Positions 15,630-27,200 of a DNA stretch of 48,861 nt are shown piece by piece. The stretch is from NCBI RefSeq assembly GCF_946222835.1, contig NZ_CAMIHD010000015.1, positions 1 to 48,861 on the forward strand, in the 5' to 3' direction. The first letter of the stretch is position 1, and each line of letters opens with the position of its first letter. The notes under the pieces are model-generated. The model saw only the letters and a program-made list of their open reading frames with translations. It was not told the DNA's origin and did no database searches. The translations under genes were made by a program, and so were the position numbers. This DNA is from an uncultured Corynebacterium sp. GTDB taxonomy: Bacteria; Actinomycetota; Actinomycetes; Mycobacteriales; Mycobacteriaceae.

Positions 15630-16535
15630 TCAGTAGCCGGCTTCAGTATCTACTTCCGTGGGGATTGCCTCACCGGCGGCAAAGCGCTCCATGACCTTTG
15701 CTGCATGCGCACCGATGCGGTGGCGCACCGAATACGGTGGATTGGCAAGGTGCGGGGTAATGACCACGTTGGGCATCTCCCATAGCGGGTGGCCATCAGG
15801 CAACGGTTCTGGATTGGTGACGTCGAGGCCGGCGCCGGCGATCTGGCCGGCGCGCAGGGCGTCGACCAACGCATCGGTATCCACTAGCGGGCCGCGCCCA
15901 ACGTTAATGACCACAGCGTGGTTCGGCATGGCGCGGAAAGCGGCGGCGCCAAAAAGCTGGCGGGTCTGTTCCGTTAGCGGAGCGAGCGCCACGAAATAAT
16001 CGGCGGCTGGCCACACGCGCTCGATATCGGAGGTGGCATAGGTTTCATCGGCACCTTCAACCGGGTTACCGGAGCGATTGACCGCAATGATGCGTGGGCC
16101 GAAGCCTTCTAGCATGCGGATGAGCCGCTTGCCGATGCCGCCGGCACCCACCACCGCCACGGTCTTATCCTCAAAAAGGAAGCTGGTGTGGGCCTCGACC
16201 TCATCGCGGTTATCCCAGCTCGTTCCCACGCGCTTATGCGCATGCAGCTGGGCGAGCAGGAGTGCAATGGTGGATTCGGCCACGGTGGCGTCATATAGCC
16301 CTGCAGCATTAGACCAGCGGGCGGAGGTATTTCGCATGTCATCGAGCAAGTGATCCACACCAGCAAACGGGACTTGGACTAGGCCCACGCTAGGCGGCAG
16401 GGGCTGTGGGAAATCATCCGGGCCACCGTTGAAGATGAGGGCCTCGGCCTCCTCCAGTGGGGCGCGTTCGTGCCCGGCGGCATCGAGGGCCTGCAGGGTT
16501 TCCTCCCACGGGGTGGGCAGCATCGCGTACTTCAT
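15630..16535 (-). CDS. D-isomer-specific 2-hydroxyacid dehydrogenase, copy 2
   Basis: 301 residues. NAD-dependent reductase of 2-keto acids of unknown substrate. The Rossmann glycine motif GAGGIGKRLI and following AVNRSG are clear. Active-site residues are all present: the Arg in INVGRGPL, the Glu in NPEPLPDGHPL and the His in TPHLANPP. Its ATG overlaps the TAA of the upstream paralogue by one base (TAATG). The two proteins share long stretches such as GAGGIGK, VEGADE, FRAM, INVGRG, AGQIAGAGL/SGEIAGAGL, PEPLPDGHPL and the terminal EAGY, so they arose by tandem duplication. The frame extends upstream inside the paralogue, but that part is not coding for this gene. Confidence 0.92.
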   Translation of the reverse strand: MKYAMLPTPWEETLQALDAAGHERAPLEEAEALIFNGGPDDFPQPLPPSVGLVQVPFAGVDHLLDDMRNTSARWSNAAGLYDATVAESTIALLLAQLHAHKRVGTSWDNRDEVEAHTSFLFEDKTVAVVGAGGIGKRLIRMLEGFGPRIIAVNRSGNPVEGADETYATSDIERVWPAADYFVALAPLTEQTRQLFGAAAFRAMPNHAVVINVGRGPLVDTDALVDALRAGQIAGAGLDVTNPEPLPDGHPLWEMPNVVITPHLANPPYSVRHRIGAHAAKVMERFAAGEAIPTEVDTEAGY

Positions 16536-17464
16536 TAGTATCCGGCCTCCACATCGACGCGGGTGGGCATAGCCTCTCCCCTCTCCCACGCCGCGGCATT
16601 GGCGTTGAAAATGGAACCTAAGTGGTACTGCGCTACGTGCGCGGAAGCGGCCATGTGGGGCGTCATGGTGCAATTGGGCAGGTCATAAAGCGGATGGCCA
16701 TCGGGCAGCGGCTCGGGATCCATGACCTCCAAGCCGGCGCCGGCGATTTCGCCGCTGCGCAAGGCTTCCACAAGGTCATCGGTGACCACGGTGCTGCCGC
16801 GGCCGACGTTGATAAAGATGGCGGAGGGTTTCATGGCGCGGAAAGTGGCGGCATCGATAAGTCCCTCCGTGTCTTTGGTCGCCGGGAGGATGCAGAAAAT
16901 AAAATCCGCCTCGCCCCACACGTGCTGGGCTTTATCCATGGGCACCACCTCATCGGCGCCTTCGACCGCACGGCCAGACCGATTGACCGCGGTAATGTGC
17001 ACGCCGAACGGCTTCAGGAGCTTAATTAGCTGCTTGCCGATGCCCCCTGCGCCAAAGATCGCCACTTTCTTCGACCCTTGCTGGTTATAGAGCCAGGCCT
17101 GGGATTCATCGAGTTGCTGCGCCACCGACCACGAGGAGGCCTGGGCGAAGGCCTTGTGATGATGCGCTTGGGAAAGCGCCAGGCCCAGTGCGGACTCGGC
17201 CACCGGCTGGGCAAAAGCACCGGCGGAATTGCACCACGGCACGCCGTCTGGGGTGATCACCCCGGCGTCAATTAGCTGATTAACGCCGGTAAAACAATGC
17301 TGCACCCAACCGATGTTCTCCGGTATCTCGGGGATGCGGCGTGGGTTGGGGGCATTGTTGATGTAGACCTCGGCATCCTCAATGCTGCTTACGCGTTGGT
17401 GCCCGGCAGCTTCGATATCTTCTACCATCGGCTGCCAGGTTTCCGGTCCCATGAAATACTTCAT
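16535..17464 (-). CDS. D-isomer-specific 2-hydroxyacid dehydrogenase, copy 1
   Basis: 309 residues, paralogue of the gene just downstream. GAGGIGKQLIKLL is the NAD-binding motif. Arg (INVGRGS), Glu (DPEPLPDGHPL) and His (TPHMAASAH) of the catalytic set are intact. It has an insertion-like PATKDTEG region and a longer middle than copy 2. C. glutamicum has a single dehydrogenase gene between proB and proA; here there are two. A TATGGT box ends six bases before the ATG, with no Shine-Dalgarno sequence, so it may be transcribed as a leaderless mRNA apart from proB. Substrate unknown. Confidence 0.92.
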   Translation of the reverse strand: MKYFMGPETWQPMVEDIEAAGHQRVSSIEDAEVYINNAPNPRRIPEIPENIGWVQHCFTGVNQLIDAGVITPDGVPWCNSAGAFAQPVAESALGLALSQAHHHKAFAQASSWSVAQQLDESQAWLYNQQGSKKVAIFGAGGIGKQLIKLLKPFGVHITAVNRSGRAVEGADEVVPMDKAQHVWGEADFIFCILPATKDTEGLIDAATFRAMKPSAIFINVGRGSTVVTDDLVEALRSGEIAGAGLEVMDPEPLPDGHPLYDLPNCTMTPHMAASAHVAQYHLGSIFNANAAAWERGEAMPTRVDVEAGY

Positions 17465-17470
17465 GCCCCA

Positions 17471-17476
17471 ACCATA
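17471..17476 (-). promoter_or_regulatory. -10 box of the dehydrogenase pair
   Basis: Minus-strand TATGGT (17476-17471) ends six bases before the ATG at 17464. Confidence 0.45.
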
Positions 17477-17497
17477 CGGGGAGTCTCGGACTCGGGT

Positions 17498-18730
17498 TTA
17501 GATCCGGGAGGCAAAGTTGGAGAGGTAGTCCGCGTGGACGACGGAACGGCGCTGCTCCTCAGGAAGCTCTTCCATTTTCTTGCCCTTAATGGCGTGCAGC
17601 TCCTCGGAATCGAAGCGGACTTCACCGCGGCCGATGACCTCACCATTCGGGCCCAGGATGTCGATGATTTCACCCTTGGTGAACTCGCCCTGCACGTCGG
17701 TAATGCCGACGGCGAGCAGCGAGGTGCCGCCCTTGGTGACGGCCTCCTTGGCACCTTCATCGAGGCGGACGGCTCCGCCGGTATCGGCGCAGTAGAGCGC
17801 CCAGAACTTCCAGGCAGAAAGCTGGCGTTCCTCGCGGGTGTGGAAGACGGTGCCCACGGAGGCGTCGGCAAGCGCGGGGCCAATATTATCCGTGGAGGTC
17901 AACAGCACTGGAATGCCGCCGCGGGTAGCCAGGCGGGCCGCGGAAACCTTGGTGGCCATGCCGCCGGTGCCCACCTTGCCGCCATCACCGGCCACAACGC
18001 CCTTCAAGTCCTTGCCGGTGCGCACCTCATCGATGAACTTGGCATCCGGCTCGGCAGGGTTCTTATCGTACAAACCAGGCACGTCAGAAAATAGGAAGAG
18101 CGCGTCCGCGCCCACCAGGTTTGCCACCAGCGCGGAAAGGCGATCGTTATCGCCAAAGTGCATTTCCGACGTCGCCACCGCATCGTTCTCGTTCACGATG
18201 GGGATGGTGCGCAACTGGCGCAGGCGATCGATGGTGCGCTGCGCGTTGCGGGCGCGATCGCGGTGTCCAGTATCGGAGGCGGTCAACAAAACCTGGCCGA
18301 TGGTGCGCTTATAACGCGCAAAGGACTGGCCCCACACATAGGCCAGATGCACCTGGCCGACGGACGCGGAAGCCTGCTTGGTAGCCAAATCGGTCGGGCG
18401 CTGGTGCAGGCCGAGCGGGCCCATACCGGCAGCAACCGCACCGGAGGAGACGATGATGACATCGGAGCGGCCCATACGCGCATGGACGGCATCGACGATG
18501 TGATCAATCTTTTCCTGGGAGACACGGAAGTTCTCATCCGTGAGAGAAGAGGAACCAATCTTTACCACGACGCGCTTAGCCTGAGCGATTTCATGGCGGA
18601 GATCCGACTCAAACCCCGAAGCAGTAGGGTTTTCAACACGAGGTTCCGGGAAAGGGGTATCAGCGGTAGGACCGGCAAAAGGTTCTACCGGAAGCGGAAG
18701 GATGGGTTCTTTCTGTTCATCAGAAGACAT
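17498..18730 (-). CDS. proB: Glutamate 5-kinase
   Basis: 410 residues. It phosphorylates glutamate in the first, feedback-controlled step of proline synthesis. The amino-acid-kinase domain begins KRVVVKIGSSSLT (about residues 52-64), with IIVSSGAVAAGM and GGMATKVSAARLA (substrate and MgATP binding). A C-terminal PUA domain starts near GAVRLDEGAKEAV. Compared with usual ProB it carries about 45 extra N-terminal residues, proline-rich and probably disordered. The ATG at 18730 lies eight bases after a minus-strand TAAACT box, supporting this start; a shorter protein from an internal start cannot be excluded. Confidence 0.94.
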   Translation of the reverse strand: MSSDEQKEPILPLPVEPFAGPTADTPFPEPRVENPTASGFESDLRHEIAQAKRVVVKIGSSSLTDENFRVSQEKIDHIVDAVHARMGRSDVIIVSSGAVAAGMGPLGLHQRPTDLATKQASASVGQVHLAYVWGQSFARYKRTIGQVLLTASDTGHRDRARNAQRTIDRLRQLRTIPIVNENDAVATSEMHFGDNDRLSALVANLVGADALFLFSDVPGLYDKNPAEPDAKFIDEVRTGKDLKGVVAGDGGKVGTGGMATKVSAARLATRGGIPVLLTSTDNIGPALADASVGTVFHTREERQLSAWKFWALYCADTGGAVRLDEGAKEAVTKGGTSLLAVGITDVQGEFTKGEIIDILGPNGEVIGRGEVRFDSEELHAIKGKKMEELPEEQRRSVVHADYLSNFASRI

Positions 18731-18738
18731 GCCAACCG

Positions 18739-18744
18739 AGTTTA
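18739..18744 (-). promoter_or_regulatory. Possible -10 box of proB
   Basis: Minus-strand TAAACT (18744-18739) ends eight bases before the proB ATG; no Shine-Dalgarno sequence is present. Confidence 0.4.
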
Positions 18745-18789
18745 CAAAGCCCACCCTCCAGCACACCCCAAAAATAGGGGGCTCTGGGA

Positions 18790-20322
18790 CTAGCCCTGCC
18801 ACCTATCGCGGTTAGCGCCCTCGCGGGTGACCTCTTCATCATTGCCATAATCGTATTCATCAATAAGGCCACGGCGCGCCTGCGAGGCACGCTTGCGCTC
18901 CGCTGCAGAAGCACGGGCGGTTCCCTTAAGACGGGCATCCTCGCCGCGGCTAGCCATTGTGGGATCACCGCCGGTCATCGGCTCCCACTCAAAGGTAATG
19001 CCGCCGATAGTCACCGGGCAGCCTTCTACAGCGCCCTGCGCGCGCAGCTCATCCTCCACGCCGGCCTTGGCCAAACGGTCCGCCAAGAAGCCCACTGCCT
19101 CATCATTTTCAAAGTCAGTCTGGGCAATCCAGCGATCAATCTTCTTGCCCTCAACAATGAAGCCACCTTTGACCTCAGGATCGGCCTTCACAGTGAAATC
19201 AGCAAACGCGCCGGTATGCTTCTTATGGCTCTGCGCCTTGGGGTGGATAACGGTGTGGTTCTTATCCTTCTTTGGCAACGGCTGGGCATTGCGGTGTTCG
19301 GTCACCATATCCATGAGCCGGAACTTCAGCGGATCCAGCCCCTTGCGAGCGACGGCCGAAATAATAAAGACAGGCCAGCCAAACTTCTCTTCCAGATCAT
19401 CCTTGACAAATTCCGCCAGCTCTTCGGCCTCAGGCACATCTGCCTTATTCAAGATGATGACGCGCGGGCGCTCACGCAGATCCCCTAAACCAGTATCTTC
19501 CTGCAAAGCTTCCTGGTACTTTGCCAACTCATTTTCCATCGCCTCAATATCAGAGACCGGATCACGGCCGGGCTCAATGGTGGCTGTATCCACCACATGG
19601 GCAAGCACCGCCGTGCGTTCAATATGGCGCAAAAAGTCTAGACCGAGGCCCTTGCCATCGGCTGCGCCCGGGATAAGCCCCGGCACGTCCGCGATAGTAA
19701 AGGAGCTATCTCCCATATCCACCACGCCAAGGTTCGGCTGCAACGTAGTAAAGGGGTAATCACCGATCTTGGGTTTCGCGGCCGATAAAACCGAGATAAG
19801 CGAGGACTTACCAGCCGATGGAAAGCCCACCAGCCCTACATCCGCCATAGACTTCAGCTCGAGGATCAGATCATGTTCCTGGCCCGGCTCACCTTGTAGA
19901 GCAAAACCCGGTGCCTTGCGGTTCTTCGAGGCCAACGCGGCATTGCCCAAACCGCCAAACCCGCCTTCTGCGGCCACAAACCGCGTTCCCGGAACGGTAA
20001 GGTCCGCCAAGGTGTCGCCCTTTTCAGTGCGGACCACCGTGCCCGCCGGAACCTCCAAAATCAAGTCTTCACCGCGAGCACCATTGCGCATATCGCCGGC
20101 GCCATTGCCGCCGCGTTGCGCCTTAATATGCGGGCGGTAGTGAAAATCCATAAGCGTATGAATTTGTTCAGAGACCTCGAGGATGATGTCACCGCCGTGC
20201 CCACCATTGCCGCCATCCGGGCCACCCAAGGGCTTAAACTTCTCGCGGTGGACAGACACACAGCCGTGTCCACCGTCGCCTGCTTGCAGGTGCAGGACAA
20301 CGCGGTCAATAAAACGTGCCAT
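18790..20322 (-). CDS. obg: GTPase Obg (CgtA)
   Basis: 510 residues. Essential GTPase of 50S ribosome maturation and stress control. Three domains are visible: the glycine-rich Obg fold (residues 1-158, with GGPDGGNGGHGGD), the G domain with G1 GFPSAGKSS at 166-174, then DVPG and NKADVP, and the C-terminal OCT domain (KVDRW-like KIDRWIAQTDFENDEAVGFL). A disordered tail rich in Arg and Ala follows. The ATG has GAGGAGAG just upstream. In related genomes rplU-rpmA lie directly upstream; here the pilus block intervenes. A TAGACT box just behind the sortase gene could drive it. Confidence 0.97.
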   Translation of the reverse strand: MARFIDRVVLHLQAGDGGHGCVSVHREKFKPLGGPDGGNGGHGGDIILEVSEQIHTLMDFHYRPHIKAQRGGNGAGDMRNGARGEDLILEVPAGTVVRTEKGDTLADLTVPGTRFVAAEGGFGGLGNAALASKNRKAPGFALQGEPGQEHDLILELKSMADVGLVGFPSAGKSSLISVLSAAKPKIGDYPFTTLQPNLGVVDMGDSSFTIADVPGLIPGAADGKGLGLDFLRHIERTAVLAHVVDTATIEPGRDPVSDIEAMENELAKYQEALQEDTGLGDLRERPRVIILNKADVPEAEELAEFVKDDLEEKFGWPVFIISAVARKGLDPLKFRLMDMVTEHRNAQPLPKKDKNHTVIHPKAQSHKKHTGAFADFTVKADPEVKGGFIVEGKKIDRWIAQTDFENDEAVGFLADRLAKAGVEDELRAQGAVEGCPVTIGGITFEWEPMTGGDPTMASRGEDARLKGTARASAAERKRASQARRGLIDEYDYGNDEEVTREGANRDRWQG

Positions 20323-20363
20323 GAACTGCTCTCTCCTCGATTTTTGTTGAGACCAAAAGTCTA

Positions 20364-21257
20364 TCAGTCCGAATTCTCATCCTCAGAGTCCCTAGACTCT
20401 AGTTCTTCTTTCCGCTTCTTACGACGCCGTTCGTTCCACCACACAATAAGCAGCACTAATCCAATGAGAAACAACGCCAAGAGCATCCACCACGAAAGCT
20501 TAGGGCGCCAGCCTTGATCATCTTCTGCAGCTATATCAGTGCGCTCGGCATGGACGAGAAGCCGATCCGTGTTAATTCCATAGGGAGTACACGTGATTAA
20601 GGTCAGCTTATCCTTGTCAGCTTCATAGGTAACGGCCTTATAATCTTCAGGTTTTACTACTTCCCTTCCCACGACCTTGTAATGCAACACCTCACCCATA
20701 ACCTCAACAGAGACAATTTCCCCATCTTTGAGGCGTGGCAAGTTATCAAACATGGAGGCGTTAACCATACCGGTATGCGCAGAAAAAACACTGTTATTTC
20801 CTAGTCCACCGACAGGCAGGGAGGAACCAAACATATGGCCTGCGCCATCATAAAGGACCTTCGAATCGGTGGTGTGATAAACCGGTAAATCCACATCAAT
20901 GGCCGGAATGCGCAACCTAGCCATGACACCTCCCGTTTCAGGTGGATTCAGCGACTCCATATAACGCGCAAATCCAGCGGAATCCTCACGGGGCGGATAG
21001 GCGTGATGGCCCTGCTTAGCTAACCAATCGTTATAAGCATGCGCATCTCGGAGGATCCTTTCTTTCTCCGCAGGAGGATCAATCTTCTCAACTGAGTCCC
21101 TGTAGCTCTCTGCCTTTTTGTGCAGCTGATAGTCGTTGTATTGAGTAGCGAATATGGGATACAGGAGGATAAGAATCCCAGCCACGATGAGCCAGAAAGA
21201 GCGGCGCTTTCTGCGCGCCGCCTTTTTGGTCGCCGCCTTATTCTTCCTCATCTTCAT
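20364..21257 (-). CDS. Class C (pilin-polymerising type) sortase, second of the cluster
   Basis: 297 residues. A basic N-terminus and membrane helix (residues about 21-38) lead into the sortase barrel. The triad is present: His161 in SAHTG, Cys223 in LITCTPYG and Arg232 in INTDRLL. A second C-terminal helix (WWMLLALFLIGLVLLIVWW) followed by basic residues marks class C. Unlike the other sortase here it has no DPW/DPF lid motif; the matching segment reads LNPPETGG. Its start overlaps the end of the giant surface-protein gene, so the two are coupled. It likely joins or anchors the tip subunit. Alternative ATG two codons later. Confidence 0.92.
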   Translation of the reverse strand: MKMRKNKAATKKAARRKRRSFWLIVAGILILLYPIFATQYNDYQLHKKAESYRDSVEKIDPPAEKERILRDAHAYNDWLAKQGHHAYPPREDSAGFARYMESLNPPETGGVMARLRIPAIDVDLPVYHTTDSKVLYDGAGHMFGSSLPVGGLGNNSVFSAHTGMVNASMFDNLPRLKDGEIVSVEVMGEVLHYKVVGREVVKPEDYKAVTYEADKDKLTLITCTPYGINTDRLLVHAERTDIAAEDDQGWRPKLSWWMLLALFLIGLVLLIVWWNERRRKKRKEELESRDSEDENSD

Positions 21258-24200
21258 CCCGGTTCCGCAGGTAATACCACAGACCCACAGCAAGAAGAAT
21301 TAGGCCAAGCAAGAGAGCCCAGACAAGGGTTTGCATGCCTGTATCGGGCAGAAGGAACCCCAGCGACTTGCTCAACCGGATAGCTCCATAGCCATCTTCT
21401 GCGGTGACCTTCATATCTGCGCCAGCCGTCGTACCGGTCAGCTTAGCGGTTCCCCGATACGTATAGGTTTCCTCCTTGCTAGCATCGATTTTCACGTCGA
21501 ACGAACACTCTCTCGTGCCGTCCACTGGTAATTCCGAGTCCCCAAAGGAACATACTTCCCTTGGTACTCGGCCTTCTTGGTCCACCTTGTATTCTTTGCC
21601 GTCGTCAGCAATCAACGTATACCCAGCGAGCTCGGGCTCTTGGACCCCAAGCTCCTTGATTGGGAAAGCACCATCGTTGGTGACCGAGTAATGGAAGCGC
21701 ATGGTTTCCGCATCATCTGCCAACACCGCAGTGTCAGCTACAGCGCCGGTGACCGAACTGATCGGCGCACCATCAATAGTTTTCTTTAGCTTCACTCCCG
21801 GGTAGAGGTTAACAGCAGTCAGTGCCCACTTTGGTCCGCTAGTAGAAGTATCTGCCGCGTCCGCAACTGGCGCCACGTTAAAGCCCCAATAGCTGCCCGA
21901 AGCCTTTCCCTCACTCTTTATACCGCTGACAGCGTGAACGTTGAGCAAACGCGTGTCACTAGGCAGGTCTTCGTAGCTAATGATCGGAGTTGTCCCGTCC
22001 TCACTCTCGTTTTCGTAGATCTCACATTCGCGGTCTACGTCTACGCTCTTAATCTGATGAGTCTGTCCATCGCTTAGCTGGAAGTTATCGCCACACGACG
22101 TCACGAAATCAAATTTACGATCCTTGCCAGCAGCACCGCGCGTAACCTTCTTAAAGGACACATCGACCTTCGCGCGCAAATTCATCGCTTCGCTTGCCAC
22201 AGTCATAACTGGGGCACCGGAAACGGAACGCACATCGTCCGGAATAGAAAAATCATAGGTGTTTTTCTTCATCTCTGGTGTGACTTCATCGGCGCCAACT
22301 GTTGCAATCTTTCGGTCGGGATTGGACTCTGAGGGCTGGCCATTGAACCACGTACCAAATTCAACGTAGGGACTGCGTTGTCCTTGCGTGACTTCCAGCT
22401 GAGGGCGTGGCTTAAGCGCAGAGGAATTATTCATGTCCAAGGTGCAGTCATATCCCACAGGAAGATCAACGACCTCGCCCGCAGTAGGCTCCTTCTCGCC
22501 AGCGACAGTATCGAGAGAGTTGGTTCGAGCCACTGGGATCTCCACATTCTTTGTAAACTCCGAATCCCCCTCGTCTTGCGGCTTACACACAACATTCATG
22601 GAATAAGAAGCGGATTCGATACCACGGGCATAGCCCTCCTGTAGTGCGGCCAAGCGCACCGGCGCTGTACGCCGCTTGTAACGGTTTACAAAATCATAAG
22701 ACGCGGCAGGCTCATTCTCGCCATTCACGCGCTTGGCAACCGTCGACGAATCAGCACTCCACTCCAGCGCAGACGGGGTAGAGCTAGGTTCGACCTCCGT
22801 AACGGTGCACCATGCACCAGAAGGTACCTCCACTTCGTCGCTGACGAAGTGGAGACTACCGTCCGCGAACTTCTCAGTGTCACCAGCGTTTAAGCGAGCA
22901 GGCAACCCGAGATCAGAACGAGAGTAGCCAACACCCTTGCATTGGTACGTGAAATTAAAGTCGGGCTTTTCTTTACGGAGTAGAGCCAGATCTGCCGGCT
23001 GCGCCTCGATCTTTTTGCTCATCTTCATCTTTGACATGACGAACTGATAGTAGTTGGTCAGATCGATGTCATTACCTGGACCGCCATTGTCCTCGTCATC
23101 CTTTACCGTAAACGACTCCGAAGTAGTCTCGCCATCGTCAAGATCTGTGCCTGTCTTTGAAGTTTGATCTTCACGGCGAAGCTGCCACTCCACTTTTTCA
23201 GGCCTCAAGTGCGTCTGCAGCTTGGTACCGTCAGCATCATCCTTCTCTAGGTCCAGTTGACCGAACTTATCACCAGTTATCTGACAACTAGCACCAACTG
23301 GCACCTCAGCAAACTCGGTCTCACCTGGCCCAGTGATGGTTCGTGCCGCGATAGGTGGAAGTTCTCCGGATTCTTGTTCAGTCCCCTCCGGATCCTTGCA
23401 CGTCATATTGAAGGTATGCGTGTAATAAATTTCGGATTTATCTCTCCCGGGGAACGTTGCCTCGATATCGATTGGTGTATTTGCGATCTTCGTGAGATCC
23501 ACCTTGGCTAGGCGACGGGAATAGGTATTTATGAGGGTGACTGGCGTATCACCGGTCACGGTGAAATCTACAGACCTTTCTCTTCTATTGCCGTCAGCTT
23601 CTACTTCTTGCTTAAAGTCAATGCCTTCTGCTGCTGAGGTTGGCCCTTCAGCCACCGTGCATTCAGATCCATCTGGGATCTGATCCACAGAGATGTTTTG
23701 TGAGCCAGTATCGTTGGAATGCTGTGAACTGACCTTTCCTGAAACTGATATCTGCGAGCCACCATCGGGCGGCGTACAGGTTAGCTGAACATCAAATAGT
23801 CGGTTGTACTTAACGTTCTTACGCACCTCGGAAATGTAGTCACCAGTATTTGTATCGAATTCGACATTCTTAGTAGCGCTCACCTTTCGCGGTACATAGT
23901 TGTAGTCATGAGAGACCGTGACGACAGTCTGGTCGCCCACTTCAAAGCTGCCAGAATCTATTTGGGCCTCATCCTCGAAAGCTTCTTGGTTTCCATCCAC
24001 GGACACCGTTGAATCGCGATCGATCTCAAAGCTCTTGCCATCCTTGGTTCGAGTACCCGGATCCTTAGTTGCTTCCTGCAGACTGCACGTCAAGCCTTGT
24101 GTGGCGATAGTGCTCGGAATAGTAATTGATTGCTTATCTTTTCCTAGAGTAAAGCTTCCAAACTGCCCCAGGTCCACGGGGCTTCCATTATCTTCACACT

Positions 24201-27200
24201 TCAAGTTGTAGGTGACGTCTTCGGACATGGTGGAGCGCCCAAGCTGATTTTGTGAGATGGTGATGCCATCACCAGCTGCGGCAAAACTATTCGTGATCTG
24301 AACAGAATTCTCTTCTTTGTCCACATCCAGTGTTTGCTCGGCTGCATCGGTGGACCATAGAATGCCGGATCCAGTTTTCGGGGTTTCCTCACTAAAAGTA
24401 CAGGAATTTCCATACGGGACTCCCATGTAACCACCCTGATCATTTACCAAAGCGGCTAGTTTGGGATCTGTAATGTCGGCTTTCAGCTTCTGATTTTCGC
24501 CATCGGCCAGCGTCACAGTTCCGGTCAGACCGACGTTTTGGAATTCCCCAGGGGAGGTTTCTACCGTGCGGCCGCCACACCTAAAGCCCAGCTGGTAGTT
24601 TGCAGGCAAGCGGCTTAAATCTATTTCATTATCGGGCGAAATGGCCTTAGCTACATCTACCGTGCCCAACTTATTTACGTAGTGGTTCGATACAATGACT
24701 CGGTTCTGAAGTGCTCCTTCTGCAGCATTAACTTTAAGAACAGGAGAGCTTTTAGCTTCTTCGTTTTCCAAATTCTTGACATTGTCAGAAGAATCGGATG
24801 AACTTACGGTAGTCGAATCCAGATTCGCTGCAGACTGCTCATTAACGGGCTTTTCAAAGACCACGCAATCCGAATTGATCCGTACATCCTTGATTTTTCC
24901 AGCATTCTCCTCACCAGCTGCGATTTCGAGGTCTCCCTCTTTTTTGCTGGAGCTGTCTCCAGGGACCTCACACCTGTAGTGAACTGGAAAAGTGTCATCT
25001 TGGCCGATCAGCGCCGCCGCGGGTCCCGTGACTTGTTTGATGACACTGACGTCCCGGGATTTATACGAATAACGCGCCTCGATATGCGTATCAGATTGGC
25101 TCGGTGCAGAACCGTCGGTGTAATCCGGCAATCGCAGCAGGTAAGAACCATCGTCTCGGACGCCAATTTCTTTTCCGTCAGCTTCGGTTACGGTACGGCC
25201 ATCGAAGCTAATAGTCTTGGCCTCTTCTTCATTCAAGCCAGATAGAGGACGCAGAAAACAATCACGCTCTACCGGCACACCCTCGAAGCGAACGGACCCA
25301 TTGAGCTCGTCATTAGATCCCTGTGCATTTAAGACGAGAGTCTTGCTGTAGTCAGTTCCCTGGCAGCGCAACTCGAAGCGGTAATCTCTTGGGCTTCCCA
25401 GTTCGCTTACGGGGTCGCCCGCAATGTGCTTGGACACGTTTATGGTGCCGGTTCTATAGTCGTACTTGTTGTTTATATCAGCTTTAGAAGAGCCAGCAGT
25501 ACCGTTTGTTCCCTCCTCTAAGGTAAGAGTTTTCTTCGCTTCCTTGTTGCTAACGGGAACCTCGTCCCCATTTACTGTCACTTTTAGCGATTCACCTGAA
25601 AAAGCTGGCTCTTGGTCGACGAACTTCTCCGAGACGTCACAGGTAGATCCCGCTGGTAAACCCTGCACGGTATTGGACTCGCCGGCAGTGAGGTCTACCC
25701 CATCATTCAACTTAATTGCAGGAAAAGCTTTGCTGAAACCAGCTGGTTCCTTGCAACTATATTCAATCCTGAACCGACGGTTTTGAACGTCAGAAAAACC
25801 CTGGGCAGTGCCATCAACCGTCTTATGAAGAGCTAGCGATGCTGCCTTGAAACGCGGTTTCCACGTCACTTTACATGAAACCGGTATAGACCTTTCATTG
25901 TTATAAACAAGTTTAGAGGTGCCTGAGCTTGCATCATTTTCGAGCGTAAAGCCAGCAGGAGCTTGGTTTTCAGTGATGGTAAAGCTACCGCTACTCGAGC
26001 CAGTGAGCGTACACTTCCACTCTGGTGAATAGCGAGCAAATGCTTTATCTTTTTCTTTCCCTGAGGCAGTAGACTCAAAGACCATCTGATCAGCAGCCTT
26101 AGTTCCTTGGCTATCCGAAGCGTCCATCCGACGCACTTGCTGGGTATATATTCCATCACCCTGGTACGGCACGGCGGTCTCTTGACCGTTATCACGGATG
26201 GCCATGCCGAAATCAAAGCTCGTCGCCTGCCCCGTAGCCGCCTGCTCCATCGAAGTATCAGTCGGCTCTACCCCACCCGTCATACGTCCGATGTTGATAG
26301 CAAGCGCGAACGCCTGAAATTCCTTACGCGTAAAAAGGCCTACATCTAAATTGGAAATCCCATCACCACCAAGCAGATACGAGCCTGCATTTTTCCAATT
26401 GGTGTTATCGAAGCAAAAGAAGTCCTTTTGGGTAATATCAGCCTCGTCATAATAGTCCTCTATCGCTGGCCCAAACCGGTTTGGTCGGCTGCCTCCGCGA
26501 TCATTTGGATCGCAGGCCTTCACGTAGCCGTTTGGGGTAAAACGCGTAAACAATGAAACCTTTGACGGATCATTTGGTGTATCTACGCTTAGCCCTTCGC
26601 CACGTGTAACAGCGCTGCCGGTGTCATGCGTTTGCGCAGCGTCCATGACGTTCAGGCGGTAGTTGGAAACGGTTTTCTGCGTTTGTTTATCTTTTAGAGC
26701 GATATTGCGAAATTCAAACTTCGTCATTTGGCTCGTGTCGGTGATTCCAGCACCTTTAAATGACAGCCCAGGGGAGTTTAAATTGTCATTCGCAGTCCTC
26801 GTAAAGTAATCATTTCCGTCAATAGAGCCGCCAAAAACTGAATCGGCGATTCGATCACGCTGAATATTTAACAGGTCTTTATCTCTGTTCCATGCGGACC
26901 GGTCATTCCTATTAGGATTCTCATTCCGCTGGCTAATGTCGAAACTTAGCTCATACCGGCCCAAGTCTTTTGTAATACGTCTTGGAACCGTAGAGGTATA
27001 GCCATCTGGACTACCGGGAAGTTTCTGAGTCTGGCTGCTAATCTTCTCTATAATCCCGCTGAGGTCGATCCAACAAAGCTGGTTAGCGTAGGCTTCAGCA
27101 GGCCCTGAGCCACGCCGAAAAGAACACTTATTGTAAACACTCTCATTTGTTGACCAGCCCTTATTTTGGGGCGTAGCGCTAGGGGAAGTAGTGCCCGTTT

